Assembly: GCA_004298045.1 (NCBI GenBank)
Contig: SCRM01000017.1
Location: 1 to 64,000, forward strand
Source of the DNA: Rhodanobacter sp.
GTDB lineage: Bacteria; Pseudomonadota; Gammaproteobacteria; Xanthomonadales; Rhodanobacteraceae
DNA: 64,000 bases
Reading direction: 5' to 3'
Part shown: in pieces, positions 36,792 through 43,883 of the stretch
Numbering within the stretch: position 1 is the first letter of the stretch
Layout of the letters: every line of letters starts with the position of its first letter
The notes under the pieces: generated by a model
The model's input: only the letters and a program-made list of their open reading frames with translations
What the model was told of the DNA's origin: nothing
The model's database searches: none
Made by a program: the position numbers and the translations under genes

Positions 36792-37496
36792 TCAGCCACC
36801 CGGCGGCACGATGTCGAGCGACACCGACTGCACGCCGGCGAGCGTGCGCAGGTCGTCGCCCAGTTCGCCCAGCGCGGCGCGTTCGAGGTTGTAGGCGAAC
36901 TCGATCAGCACTTCGTCGCCGTCGCCCGGCACATGGCGCGCCACCACGTTGCTCACCGGCATCTTGTGCGCGCGCAACGCCAACTCGATCGCGGCCAATG
37001 GCGCCGCGCCGGAAAACCGCAGCTGCAGCTTCGGCATCGTCTTGCGCATCGCGAAACGCCGCTCGATCGGTTTCAGCACGGCCAGCACGACCCAGGCGAT
37101 CACGGTGGCCATCACGCCGGCCACGTACATGCCGCCGCCAATGGCGAGGCCGATCGCCGCCACCGTCCACAACCCGGCCGCGGTGGTCAGCCCGCGAATC
37201 ACGTTGGCGCGGTGCATGAACATGATGGTGCCGGCGCCGAGGAAGCCGATGCCGCTGATCACCTGCGCCGCGATGCGCGAGGGATCGAGCTGCACTGCCG
37301 GCCACTTCTGCAACACGTCGGTAAACGCGAACGCGGAGACGATCATGGTCAGCGCAGCGCCCAGGCACACCAGCATGTGCGTACGCAACCCGGCCGCCCA
37401 GGTGTGGCGTTCGCGATCGAAACCGATCACCCCGCCGAGCACGGCGGCAAGCACCAGACGGATGGCTATTTCGGAAGTGTCGAGCATGGCCTGCAT
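36792..37496 (-). CDS. MgtC/SapB family protein
   Basis: A 234-residue membrane protein with about five N-terminal helices; GGVIGFDRERHTWAAGLRTH (about 20-40) carries the family DRE and GLRTH motifs, and GIGFLGAGTIMFM (about 90) is also typical. A soluble C-terminal domain of about 85 residues with ACT-like features follows, as in true MgtC rather than short SapB. MgtC proteins modulate F-type ATPase and help growth at low magnesium; the role here is inferred. No Mg transporter gene accompanies it. Confidence 0.83.
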   Translation of the reverse strand: MQAMLDTSEIAIRLVLAAVLGGVIGFDRERHTWAAGLRTHMLVCLGAALTMIVSAFAFTDVLQKWPAVQLDPSRIAAQVISGIGFLGAGTIMFMHRANVIRGLTTAAGLWTVAAIGLAIGGGMYVAGVMATVIAWVVLAVLKPIERRFAMRKTMPKLQLRFSGAAPLAAIELALRAHKMPVSNVVARHVPGDGDEVLIEFAYNLERAALGELGDDLRTLAGVQSVSLDIVPPGG

Positions 37497-37654
37497 GGGT
37501 TCGCCAGTACGTGCCGGCAGTGTAGCGGGCCGTGCCGCGGGCCAGTCCCGCGGACCGCCAACGGATGGCGCTCCACTGAACGCAAGTTCCTGCTACCTGC
37601 GATGCTGCGCCGCAACTCGTAAAATGGGCGGCTGATTCCTCAAGCGATGCCTTC

Positions 37655-39622
37655 ATGAGCCCTTCGGATACCCCCACCGATCGCCCGGGTGATGTGCGCA
37701 CGGCCGGCAGCACGGATGCCTTGCCGGTTGCGCCGGAACTCGGGCTGTCGCTCGACGCGGCCAACATGCCGCGCAAGTCGACGCTGGTCACGCACCGCAT
37801 CGTGTGGATCAGCATCCTGGCGGTGGCCGTGGGCCTGGTCTCGGCGTGGATCGCGCAGGCGCTGATGCTGCTCATCAACCTCATCACCGACCTGTGTTTC
37901 TACGGCCGTTTTTCCGATGTGCTCAGCGCGCGGCACGAGCCCGGCTCGGTGCTGTCGCCGGCGGGCACGACGATCGGCGCCTGGGTGATCGTGATGCCGG
38001 TGATCGGCGGGCTGATGGCCGGCATCATGGCGCGCTGGGGTTCGCGCGCGATCCAGGGCCACGGCATCCCGGAGGCGATGGAGCAGATCCTCGCGCATGA
38101 ATCGAACATCCCGGCACGCATGACCTGGCTGAAACCGGTGTCCTCCGCGTTCACCATCGGCACCGGCGGTCCGTTCGGCGCCGAAGGCCCGATCATCTCC
38201 ACCGGCGGCGCGCTCGGCTCCCTGCTTGGCCAGTTGCTGCGCGTCACCGCAAACGAACGCAAGGTGCTGCTGGCCGCCGGCGCCGCCGCCGGCATGGCCG
38301 AGGTGTTCGGCGCGCCGGTGTCGTCGCTGGTGCTGGCGATCGAGCTGCTGTTGTTCGAGCTGCGCCCGCGCTCGCTGATTCCGGTGGCGCTGGCCACCGT
38401 GGCCGCGGTCGGCGTGCGCTATGCCGCCTACGGCGCCGGCCCGGTGTTCCGCATGCCCGACGTGCCCGAGCCGGGCGCGCTGGCGCTGGCCGCCCTGGTG
38501 ATCGTCGGCAGCCTCGTCGGCTATGCGTCGATCTGGGTCAGCAAGGCGGTGTATTTCGTCGAGGACAGTTTCGCCAAGTTGCCGATCCACTGGATGTGGT
38601 GGCCGGCGCTGGGCGCGGTGTTTGCCGGTTTCGTCGGCTGGGTCGAGCCGCGCACGCTGGGCGTCGGCTACGACAACATCGACGCGCTGGTGCAGGGCCA
38701 GTTCGGGCTGACCATGCTGCTCACCTTCGGCACGCTGAAATTTCTCTCGTGGGTGATCTCGCTGGGCAGCGGCACCTCGGGCGGCACGCTGGCGCCGCTG
38801 TTCATGATCGGCGGCTCGCTCGGCAGCGTGATCGGCATCGCCATCAACGCCGCAGTACCGAGCGCGCACGTGGACCTGCGCATCGCGGCGCTGGTCGGCA
38901 TGGCGGCGATCTTCGCCGGCTCCTCGCGGGCACTGCTCACCGCCGTGGTGTTCGCCTTCGAAACCACCCGCCAGCCAGCGACGCTGTTGCCGCTGCTGGG
39001 CGGCTGCACCGCGGCGTATCTCATCTCGGCGCTCCTGATGCGCAACACGATCATGACCGAGAAGATCGAGCGCCGCGGCGTGCACGTGCCCACCGGGTAC
39101 ACGATGGATTACCTCGAGCGCGTGCCGGTGGGCGCGGTGTGCTCGCGCAACGTGGTGACGCTCAAGGCCAGCCAGACCCTGGCCGAAGTGCGCCGGTGGC
39201 TCGCCGAAGGCGGCCCGGACACGCGTCACCAAGGCTTCCCGATCGTCGGCGAACACGGCCACGTGCGCGGCGTGCTCACCCGCCGCACCCTGCTCGATCC
39301 GCAATGGCACTACACGCTCACCCTCGGCGAGCTGGCCACGCGCGAACCGGTGGCGGTGACCGAAGCGCACACCCTGCGCGAAGCCGCCGACCACATGGTG
39401 GCGGAAAAAATCGGCCGCCTCGTCGTCGTCGCCAAGGACGATCCGCACAAGCTGGTCGGCATCCTGACCCGCGGCGATGTGCTAGCCGCCCACGCGCAGC
39501 GCCTGCACGAAGCGCGCGAATCCTCCCGCCGTCTGCATTTCCACGACGGCTTCAAACCGCGCCCCACCTCCAGCCGATGGTTTGAAGGTGCCGGGCATGG
39601 GCGCGGGTCGAAACCGCACTGA
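37655..39622 (+). CDS. ClcB-like chloride channel with C-terminal CBS pair
   Basis: A 655-residue ClC-family protein. The selectivity motifs are QGHGIPEA (about residue 134), GGPFGAEGPII with gating Glu177, and GSGTSGGTLAPLF (about 368). After the membrane domain (ends about 470) come two CBS domains (about 485-540 and 565-620; the second contains IGRLVVVAKDDPHKLVGILT), which probably sense nucleotides. Gating glutamate suggests H+/Cl- exchange, although the proton-glutamate was not located. ATG at 37655 follows a short region without a clear ribosome site. Confidence 0.88.
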   Translation: MSPSDTPTDRPGDVRTAGSTDALPVAPELGLSLDAANMPRKSTLVTHRIVWISILAVAVGLVSAWIAQALMLLINLITDLCFYGRFSDVLSARHEPGSVLSPAGTTIGAWVIVMPVIGGLMAGIMARWGSRAIQGHGIPEAMEQILAHESNIPARMTWLKPVSSAFTIGTGGPFGAEGPIISTGGALGSLLGQLLRVTANERKVLLAAGAAAGMAEVFGAPVSSLVLAIELLLFELRPRSLIPVALATVAAVGVRYAAYGAGPVFRMPDVPEPGALALAALVIVGSLVGYASIWVSKAVYFVEDSFAKLPIHWMWWPALGAVFAGFVGWVEPRTLGVGYDNIDALVQGQFGLTMLLTFGTLKFLSWVISLGSGTSGGTLAPLFMIGGSLGSVIGIAINAAVPSAHVDLRIAALVGMAAIFAGSSRALLTAVVFAFETTRQPATLLPLLGGCTAAYLISALLMRNTIMTEKIERRGVHVPTGYTMDYLERVPVGAVCSRNVVTLKASQTLAEVRRWLAEGGPDTRHQGFPIVGEHGHVRGVLTRRTLLDPQWHYTLTLGELATREPVAVTEAHTLREAADHMVAEKIGRLVVVAKDDPHKLVGILTRGDVLAAHAQRLHEARESSRRLHFHDGFKPRPTSSRWFEGAGHGRGSKPH

Positions 39623-39635
39623 GCTCACGCGGGGT

Positions 39636-39790
39636 CGGGGATTCGGGATTCGAGATTCGGCAGAGCGGGGCACGGCGAGCCTGTGGCGGCATCGGATTCT
39701 TTCTCGATCGTCACGCGCGCAGGCACGGATTGGGTGTCGGCCGGTTTTACGACAGCTCTTGCGAATCCCGACTCCCGCATCCCCAATCCC
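39636..39790. repeat. GGGATTCGGG inverted-pair element between clc and the DUF502 gene
   Basis: A direct arm (39636-39660) and an inverse arm with GAATCCCGACTCCCGC (39772-39790) enclose about 110 bp of unrelated sequence. The same layout is seen at 19271-19394 and 54229-54434. Confidence 0.7.
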
Positions 39791-39857
39791 ACTCATCGTC
39801 AACCGTCACTCACACCGTCTCCCCTACACTGAGCCGGTTCAATCCTGCGAAAGTCCC

Positions 39858-40511
39858 ATGCCTTCCCTGCGCATCAAACGCTATCTCATCACCGGTCTGC
39901 TCACGTTCCTGCCGCTGTGGGTGACGGTGCTGGTCTTCAAGTTCGTGCTGGGCCTGCTGGCCGACATCGGCGGGCCGCTGGTGACCGGGCTGGTGGGAGT
40001 GATTTCGCTGGTGGCGCCGCACGCCGCCGACACCCTGAGCCAACGCTGGACGATCTTCATCCTCGCCCTGCTGCTCACGCTCGGCGGCCTGTACCTCGTC
40101 GGCTGGCTCGCGCACCACATCATCGGACAGCGCCTGCTGGAAACCTTCGATCGCCTGTTCCAGCGCATCCCGCTGGTGCAGACCATCTACGGCGGCACCA
40201 AGAAACTCATGGCCGTACTGCAACACAAGCCCGGCGGCACCCAGCGCGTAGTACTGGTGGATTTCCCGCGCCCGGGCATCAAGGCCGTGGGGTTCGTCAC
40301 CCGCACGCTGGTGGAGGAAGGCACCGGCCGCGAAATCGCCGCGGTGTACGTCCCCACCACCCCCAACCCCACCGGCGGCTATCTCGAACTGGTACCGATG
40401 GACGAGCTCACCCCCACCGACTGGACGATGGACCAGGCCATGGCCTTCATCATCTCCGGCGGCGCGGTGTCGCCGGACAGCTTGCCGGCGCCGCACGTGC
40501 GGCTCCCATAA
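39858..40511 (+). CDS. DUF502 family membrane protein
   Basis: A 217-residue protein with two N-terminal membrane helices (YLITGLLTFLPLWVTVLVF and IFILALLLTLGGLYLVGW) and a soluble C-terminal domain with RIPLVQTIYGGTKKLM (about residue 105) and VPTTPNPTGGYLELVPMDEL (about 165), all characteristic of DUF502. Function is unknown; plant relatives (COV/LCV) affect trafficking. It borders the integron cassette array on its left. A longer frame from 39582 is rejected because it runs through the repeat element. Confidence 0.85.
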   Translation: MPSLRIKRYLITGLLTFLPLWVTVLVFKFVLGLLADIGGPLVTGLVGVISLVAPHAADTLSQRWTIFILALLLTLGGLYLVGWLAHHIIGQRLLETFDRLFQRIPLVQTIYGGTKKLMAVLQHKPGGTQRVVLVDFPRPGIKAVGFVTRTLVEEGTGREIAAVYVPTTPNPTGGYLELVPMDELTPTDWTMDQAMAFIISGGAVSPDSLPAPHVRLP

Positions 40512-40867
40512 ACCAGCTTACCGTTGACGTTCGCGTCGACGGCAGAACTGTCAGCGGCTGGGCGGGATCGGCTTCACACATGTGCCGTCGGGAAATGTAC
40601 CTGGCCCAGTTCTAGAAATTTCCCACGACCATCGGCGACACCGCTGAACGAATGAGGTCTCCGGGCACGGTTCATACCCTGGTCCGAGCCAGCTCCATCG
40701 GCTCAACAAGACCGTCTGCGGAAATGCCGTCTGACACACGTTGCTCCACATTCAACGCTGACTGCAACACCGCACCAAGATCAACAACACCACGACCAGC
40801 AACAGCCCGAAAGCTCAAGGCACGGACGTTATGCACTTCGAGTTGACGGGGAGTCTCCTACGGAATT
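40512..40867. other. 356-bp gap at the distal end of the cassette array
   Basis: No confident gene. A 54-codon minus-strand open frame (40672-40836, GTG start) could be a decayed cassette gene, but it lacks a ribosome site and recognisable similarity. ATTCAAC at 40750-40756 fits the RYYYAAC core and could be the other end of a degraded 125-bp attC paired with GTTAGGC at 40868, but the arms in between show no clear symmetry. Confidence 0.4.
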
Positions 40868-40874
40868 GTTAGGC
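40868..40874 (-). other. attC remnant (core box) of cassette 7
   Basis: On the minus strand GCCTAAC followed by AATTCCG is the left (R'') end of an attC site. It contains the TAA stop of the OsmC gene, as in other cassettes here. The rest of the site is not recognisable, so the array ends in a broken or very divergent attC. Confidence 0.6.
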
Positions 40875-41297
40875 GTTTTCCGATGAACGCCGGAGAGTGC
40901 CTGTGAGTTCAGTGCCTGGTGAGACGGTATTGAAGACCGTTCCGTACTTCTTGACGTTCTCATGCAAAAGCTTGAGCCGGGCATCACTTTCATCTGTGTC
41001 AACGAGGATCTCATAGGTGATTGACTCCATTCGCGGCGGGACGTCTTGGCGGACACCGTGGATCGTGACCCGCACCGACCGCAGCTGGAACTTGAGAATA
41101 GGGATGACGCGCTCGATGCCCTTAATCATGCAGGCCGCCAACGCAGCCAAAAGCAGCTCCGCGGGATTGAATGCATCCGCGCGCCCGGCCAGATCGGTAT
41201 CTAGAACAACAGTTGCTGATTTGCACGTGGCTTCGCTGCCATGAGCGTCTGTTCTAGTCGCCCGCACCAGGAATGTCATCTTCGGTTGGCTAGGCAT
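40869..41297 (-). CDS. OsmC family protein (cassette 7)
   Basis: A 142-residue OsmC/Ohr-fold protein. PAELLLAALAACMIKGIERV near residue 45 has the conserved catalytic-type cysteine in the AACM helix; the second family cysteine (near the C-terminal third) is not seen, which points away from a classical Ohr peroxidase. ATG 41297 has GAGGT seven bases ahead. The TAA stop lies inside an attC core remnant. It is the last cassette and fits the redox-stress theme of the cargo. Substrate unknown. Confidence 0.8.
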   Translation of the reverse strand: MPSQPKMTFLVRATRTDAHGSEATCKSATVVLDTDLAGRADAFNPAELLLAALAACMIKGIERVIPILKFQLRSVRVTIHGVRQDVPPRMESITYEILVDTDESDARLKLLHENVKKYGTVFNTVSPGTELTGTLRRSSENA

Positions 41298-41333
41298 TGC
41301 TGTTACCTCATGGCCTACGATGGTTGGTAAAAC

Positions 41334-41389
41334 GCCTAACGCTGGAGTTAAGCGGCGGCGCAGCCGTCCGCTTGGATGACTGGTTAGAG
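41334..41389 (-). other. attC site of cassette 6
   Basis: 56 bp. Plus-strand GCCTAAC (41334-41340) and GTTAGAG (41383-41389) are the core boxes; GTTAAGCGG and CCGCTTGGA are the inner arms. Read on the minus strand it has the canonical attC order, with GTTAGGC at its 3' end, so cassettes point to lower coordinates. Close relatives are the sites at 42781 and 43345. Confidence 0.85.
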
Positions 41390-41391
41390 GG

Positions 41392-41697
41392 CTAGCCGGA
41401 ACGCCAGAGGTGTGACGGATCGAACAAGTCGTGCGAGCCAGCCCAGAAAAGCTTGCCACCTTGCTCAACGAAGTGACCGGCAATATCCGATAGAAGACGA
41501 AACGAAAGTTGTGTGGCTTGCCAGGAATCTATGCCCGTTATGTCGGGCAAACGCTCTTTTATGCCTATGGCTTCGATGGGACATGACCATGAAACGTCGC
41601 TCGATTGATAGGCAGCACCAACTCGCAACGTGAGAATAAACCGGGTGCCATCGGCGGCCACAGCTTCCAGAGTTCGTTCAGCGATCGGAGACTCCAA
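41392..41697 (-). CDS. DUF6968-like small protein (cassette 6)
   Basis: A 101-residue soluble protein. The pattern of an early RTLEAVAADGTRFILTLRVG strand, SWSCPIEAIG and then GIDSWQATQLSFRLLSDIAG suggests the DUF6968 family; function is unknown. The start is a TTG at 41697 with AGGGG at 41704-41708, partly inside the incoming attC boundary of cassette 5. The TAG stop lies 3 nt before its attC. No transmembrane segment. Confidence 0.65.
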   Translation of the reverse strand: MESPIAERTLEAVAADGTRFILTLRVGAAYQSSDVSWSCPIEAIGIKERLPDITGIDSWQATQLSFRLLSDIAGHFVEQGGKLFWAGSHDLFDPSHLWRSG

Positions 41698-41706
41698 AGT
41701 GAACCC

Positions 41707-41818
41707 CTCTAACGCTCAAGTTAAGCCGAATTGCAGCGCGTAGCCGACAACATGGCAAGCTTTATCGGCCATGTAGTTGGTGTAGCGATGCAATTTCGGC
41801 TTGAACGCATTGTTAGGC
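41707..41818 (-). other. attC site of cassette 5 (long form)
   Basis: 112 bp, twice the length of its neighbours. Plus-strand CTCTAAC (41707-41713) and GTTAGGC (41812-41818) are the cores. The arms AAGCCGAATTGC and GCAATTTCGGCTT pair fully apart from one extrahelical base, the hallmark of attC. The additional 50 bp in the middle form the variable terminal structure. Confidence 0.88.
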
Positions 41819-41828
41819 AACACTGCGA

Positions 41829-42326
41829 CTAGCCCAGAACCTGCGGATTGAGCCGCCAAACGGAATAGTTGAGCACCGACGCGAAGGTCACCCACAACAG
41901 ATACGGGAGGAGCAAGGCTCCCGCCAGTGGCCGAACGCGCCAGAAAGACACTACAGTGGCAAGAATTAGAACCCAGAGCACCAAAATCTCAGCGAACGCC
42001 AACCCGCCCCGGTGCCACGCGAAGAAGAGCCAGCTCCAAAGTGCGTTGAGTGCGAGTTGGAGCAAGAATAATGAGAGCGCGTTGCGATTCGCGCGTACAC
42101 CGCCACGGCGCCATACCAGCCAGGCGGCGATCGCCATCAGGGCGTACAGAACGGTCCAGACGGGCCCAAAAACAGAAGATGGCGGTGCCCATGAAGGTTG
42201 CACCAGCTGGCCGTAAAAGGCGCCGGCCTGGACTGATGCAACCGCCCCAATGGCCGACGCAGCGAAACTCACGACGAGCCATCCGATGAGCCCGAGGATT
42301 TGCTGTTGCTTCGACTGTGGCGCCAT
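41829..42326 (-). CDS. tspO: TspO/MBR family protein (cassette 5)
   Basis: A 165-residue five-helix membrane protein of the TspO/translocator protein family. PSWAPPSSVFGPVWTVLYAL (about 44-63), LNALWSWLFFAWHRGGLAFAEI (about 93-114) and the ending LNYSVWRLNP are characteristic; TspO binds tetrapyrroles and is linked to stress and porphyrin handling. CGGAGA precedes ATG 42326. It sits alone in an integron cassette with an attC on each side, so it is mobile cargo, which I do not recall as a usual cassette passenger. Confidence 0.9.
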   Translation of the reverse strand: MAPQSKQQQILGLIGWLVVSFAASAIGAVASVQAGAFYGQLVQPSWAPPSSVFGPVWTVLYALMAIAAWLVWRRGGVRANRNALSLFLLQLALNALWSWLFFAWHRGGLAFAEILVLWVLILATVVSFWRVRPLAGALLLPYLLWVTFASVLNYSVWRLNPQVLG

Positions 42327-42343
42327 ACGAATCTCCGTTTGTT

Positions 42344-42406
42344 GCCTAACGCTTGAGTTAAGCGGTGCGCGGCCTTTCGCGCGTCCGCTTGGACGAGTGG
42401 TTAGAC
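42344..42406 (-). other. attC site of cassette 4
   Basis: 63 bp. Plus-strand cores GCCTAAC (42344-42350) and GTTAGAC (42400-42406) with inner arms GTTAAGCGG and CCGCTTGGAC. The stop codon of the DUF3775 gene (TAA, 42403-42401) lies within GTTAGAC. Confidence 0.88.
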
Positions 42407-42763
42407 TGCAACGCCGATTTTCTTTGCACCATCACGCAAGTAGGTGTGAAGTGGAGACTTGGCGGCTAAATACTTGCTGGCGTCTCGCAAGTTTGAATGA
42501 GCGTGCGCCACCAAGGCATTGAAGTCGTCACCAGAATCACCGCGACCCAGCCAGGCAACGGCCATCAACTCCGCGACCGCCTCTGGAGATAGCTCGTCAA
42601 TGCGGGCGACTAACTTCCCAGTGGCCAGACTCCAGCTACTCCAAGCAGTTGGGTCGATAGCTTCGCCTAACGTGTACTCCTCAGGCCGATCAATTGCGTC
42701 CCTGGCGCTTGCCATGTTGACAATATCTTGGATGTCACGAACGGTAAGTTCTTTGAGTTGCAC
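42401..42763 (-). CDS. DUF3775 domain protein (cassette 4)
   Basis: A 120-residue soluble helical protein. LTVRDIQDIVNMASARD, EAVAELMAVAWLGRGD and SPLHTYLRDGAKKIGV fit DUF3775, a family of unknown function. The GTG at 42763 is chosen because GGAG lies six bases ahead and because the cassette begins just upstream at the attC of cassette 3; the open frame continues through that attC but the upstream part belongs to other sequence. The stop codon is inside its own attC. Confidence 0.75.
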   Translation of the reverse strand: MQLKELTVRDIQDIVNMASARDAIDRPEEYTLGEAIDPTAWSSWSLATGKLVARIDELSPEAVAELMAVAWLGRGDSGDDFNALVAHAHSNLRDASKYLAAKSPLHTYLRDGAKKIGVAV

Positions 42764-42780
42764 AGATATCTCCAATTGCA

Positions 42781-42837
42781 GTCTAACGCCGGAATTGAGC
42801 GGCGGCGTAGCCGTCCGCCTTGAACGACTGGTTAGAG
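42781..42837 (-). other. attC site of cassette 3
   Basis: 57 bp. Plus-strand cores GTCTAAC (42781-42787) and GTTAGAG (42831-42837); inner GGCGGCGTAGCCGTCC hairpin. Nearly the same as the sites at 41334 and 43345. The stop of the cassette 3 gene (42834-42832) lies inside GTTAGAG. Confidence 0.88.
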
Positions 42838-43335
42838 GCCATGCGCCCCGGTTCCGGCATAACGCAGACGGAGCAGAAGCCGAGAAGTTACCCGCGCACC
42901 TACGACGAGAACTACACCAAGGATGCACTGTACGACGCTGGCAACGAGCGACGGCAAAGCGAACGACCCAGGCGGGCCAAACGCACGAATTACGCTGCCA
43001 ACCAAACCCGGTAGCGCGAGGATGAATATGAGGGTGCCTGCTGCGACAAACACAGCACCAACGATTGACTGTTGGTCCAGCGCAGCCACCGGGACGTCGG
43101 TGATACCGCGCGCCGCCAGCCGTGCGAGATAAGGTGCGCACCACCAGACGACGATTGCCGCAATTGCCGGCCCGACTAAAGAAATTAGCGCAAGGACTGG
43201 AAACGACAGGCCGACCTTATTTTGGTCTGGCGCAACCGCAAATACGGCAGCATCAGCCAGATAGACGATAGCTCGCGAGGCAATGAAAACAGCCAAAACA
43301 CGTAGCGCTAGCGTCATGAGTTCCTGTGGCTTCAT
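42832..43335 (-). CDS. small integral membrane protein (cassette 3)
   Basis: A 167-residue protein with about four hydrophobic helices (about residues 7-34, 44-66, 88-112 and 124-148). I recognise no family. ATG 43335 lies 9 nt after the core box of the previous attC with only a weak AGAG as ribosome site, so translation may be poor or leaderless. The last residues and the stop are encoded by its attC. It may be an energy-coupling or immunity-type membrane protein, but nothing in the sequence decides. Confidence 0.7.
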   Translation of the reverse strand: MKPQELMTLALRVLAVFIASRAIVYLADAAVFAVAPDQNKVGLSFPVLALISLVGPAIAAIVVWWCAPYLARLAARGITDVPVAALDQQSIVGAVFVAAGTLIFILALPGLVGSVIRAFGPPGSFALPSLVASVVQCILGVVLVVGARVTSRLLLRLRYAGTGAHGL

Positions 43336-43344
43336 GTCTTTAAT

Positions 43345-43401
43345 CTCTAACGCTGGAGTTAAGCGGCGGCGAAGCCGTCCGTCTTGAACGAGTAGTTAGG
43401 T
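43345..43401 (-). other. attC site of cassette 2
   Basis: 57 bp. Plus-strand cores CTCTAAC (43345-43351) and GTTAGGT (43395-43401), inner GGCGGCGAAGCCGTCC hairpin. It differs from the cassette 6 site at only about ten positions. Confidence 0.87.
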
Positions 43402-43428
43402 TGCCTTTGCGCATGAACCACATTGCGC

Positions 43429-43818
43429 CTAAGCACCCTGCTTTTTGATTGTGATAGTTACGCCGAGTGCCTTGATTGCCTGAAACTCGATTGCGGCCCC
43501 GGACTTATACGTAACGTCCAGCTTCGAATTAGACAGCCAGTGCAAATTAACTGCTGTCACGCCCGGTGGATAAGCCGATTCGTTCGCAAAGCTGAGAACG
43601 AGCAGTGGATGCGCAACACGAGCTTGCTCAAGGTACACAGAGGTACCCACCCAAGCTGTGCCGGGACCAGCCACCTGTGTGGTTTCTGCAGATGCCACAA
43701 GTTGTCCATTTGGTGAAGCAGCTTTTGTGGCCCAGACGATTGCCTGATCGCTGCCGCATCCCACCAGCGCGAGGCAGCTTGCGATGAGGGGGAATAGCGT
43801 GGCGCGTCCGATGTGCAT
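43429..43818 (-). CDS. lipoprotein of unknown function (cassette 2)
   Basis: A 129-residue protein with a lipoprotein signal (MHIGRATLFPLIASCLALVGC, lipobox LVGC, Cys21) and a beta-rich mature part (KLDVTYKSGAAIEFQAIKAL). No family recognised. ATG 43818 lies 5 nt after the attC core of cassette 1; the AGGT inside that core box (43828-43825) is the only ribosome-site-like sequence. It is probably anchored to a membrane facing the periplasm. Confidence 0.7.
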   Translation of the reverse strand: MHIGRATLFPLIASCLALVGCGSDQAIVWATKAASPNGQLVASAETTQVAGPGTAWVGTSVYLEQARVAHPLLVLSFANESAYPPGVTAVNLHWLSNSKLDVTYKSGAAIEFQAIKALGVTITIKKQGA

Positions 43819-43823
43819 GTAGA

Positions 43824-43883
43824 ACCTAACGCCTGAATTAAGCCGCGCCGCGACGCGGCGTCGGCTTGAATGAATTGTTAGCC
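43824..43883 (-). other. attC site of cassette 1
   Basis: 60 bp. Plus-strand cores ACCTAAC (43824-43830) and GTTAGCC (43877-43883). The inner arms AAGCCGCGCCGCG and CGCGGCGTCGGCTT pair over 13 bp with one extrahelical T, the clearest attC fold in the array. The stop of the DUF4145 gene (43880-43878) lies inside the GTTAGCC box. Confidence 0.9.

Noticed and set aside
40750-40874. A full-length long attC for cassette 7
   Set aside because: Core-like heptamers exist at both ends but the sequence in between shows no matching inner arms.
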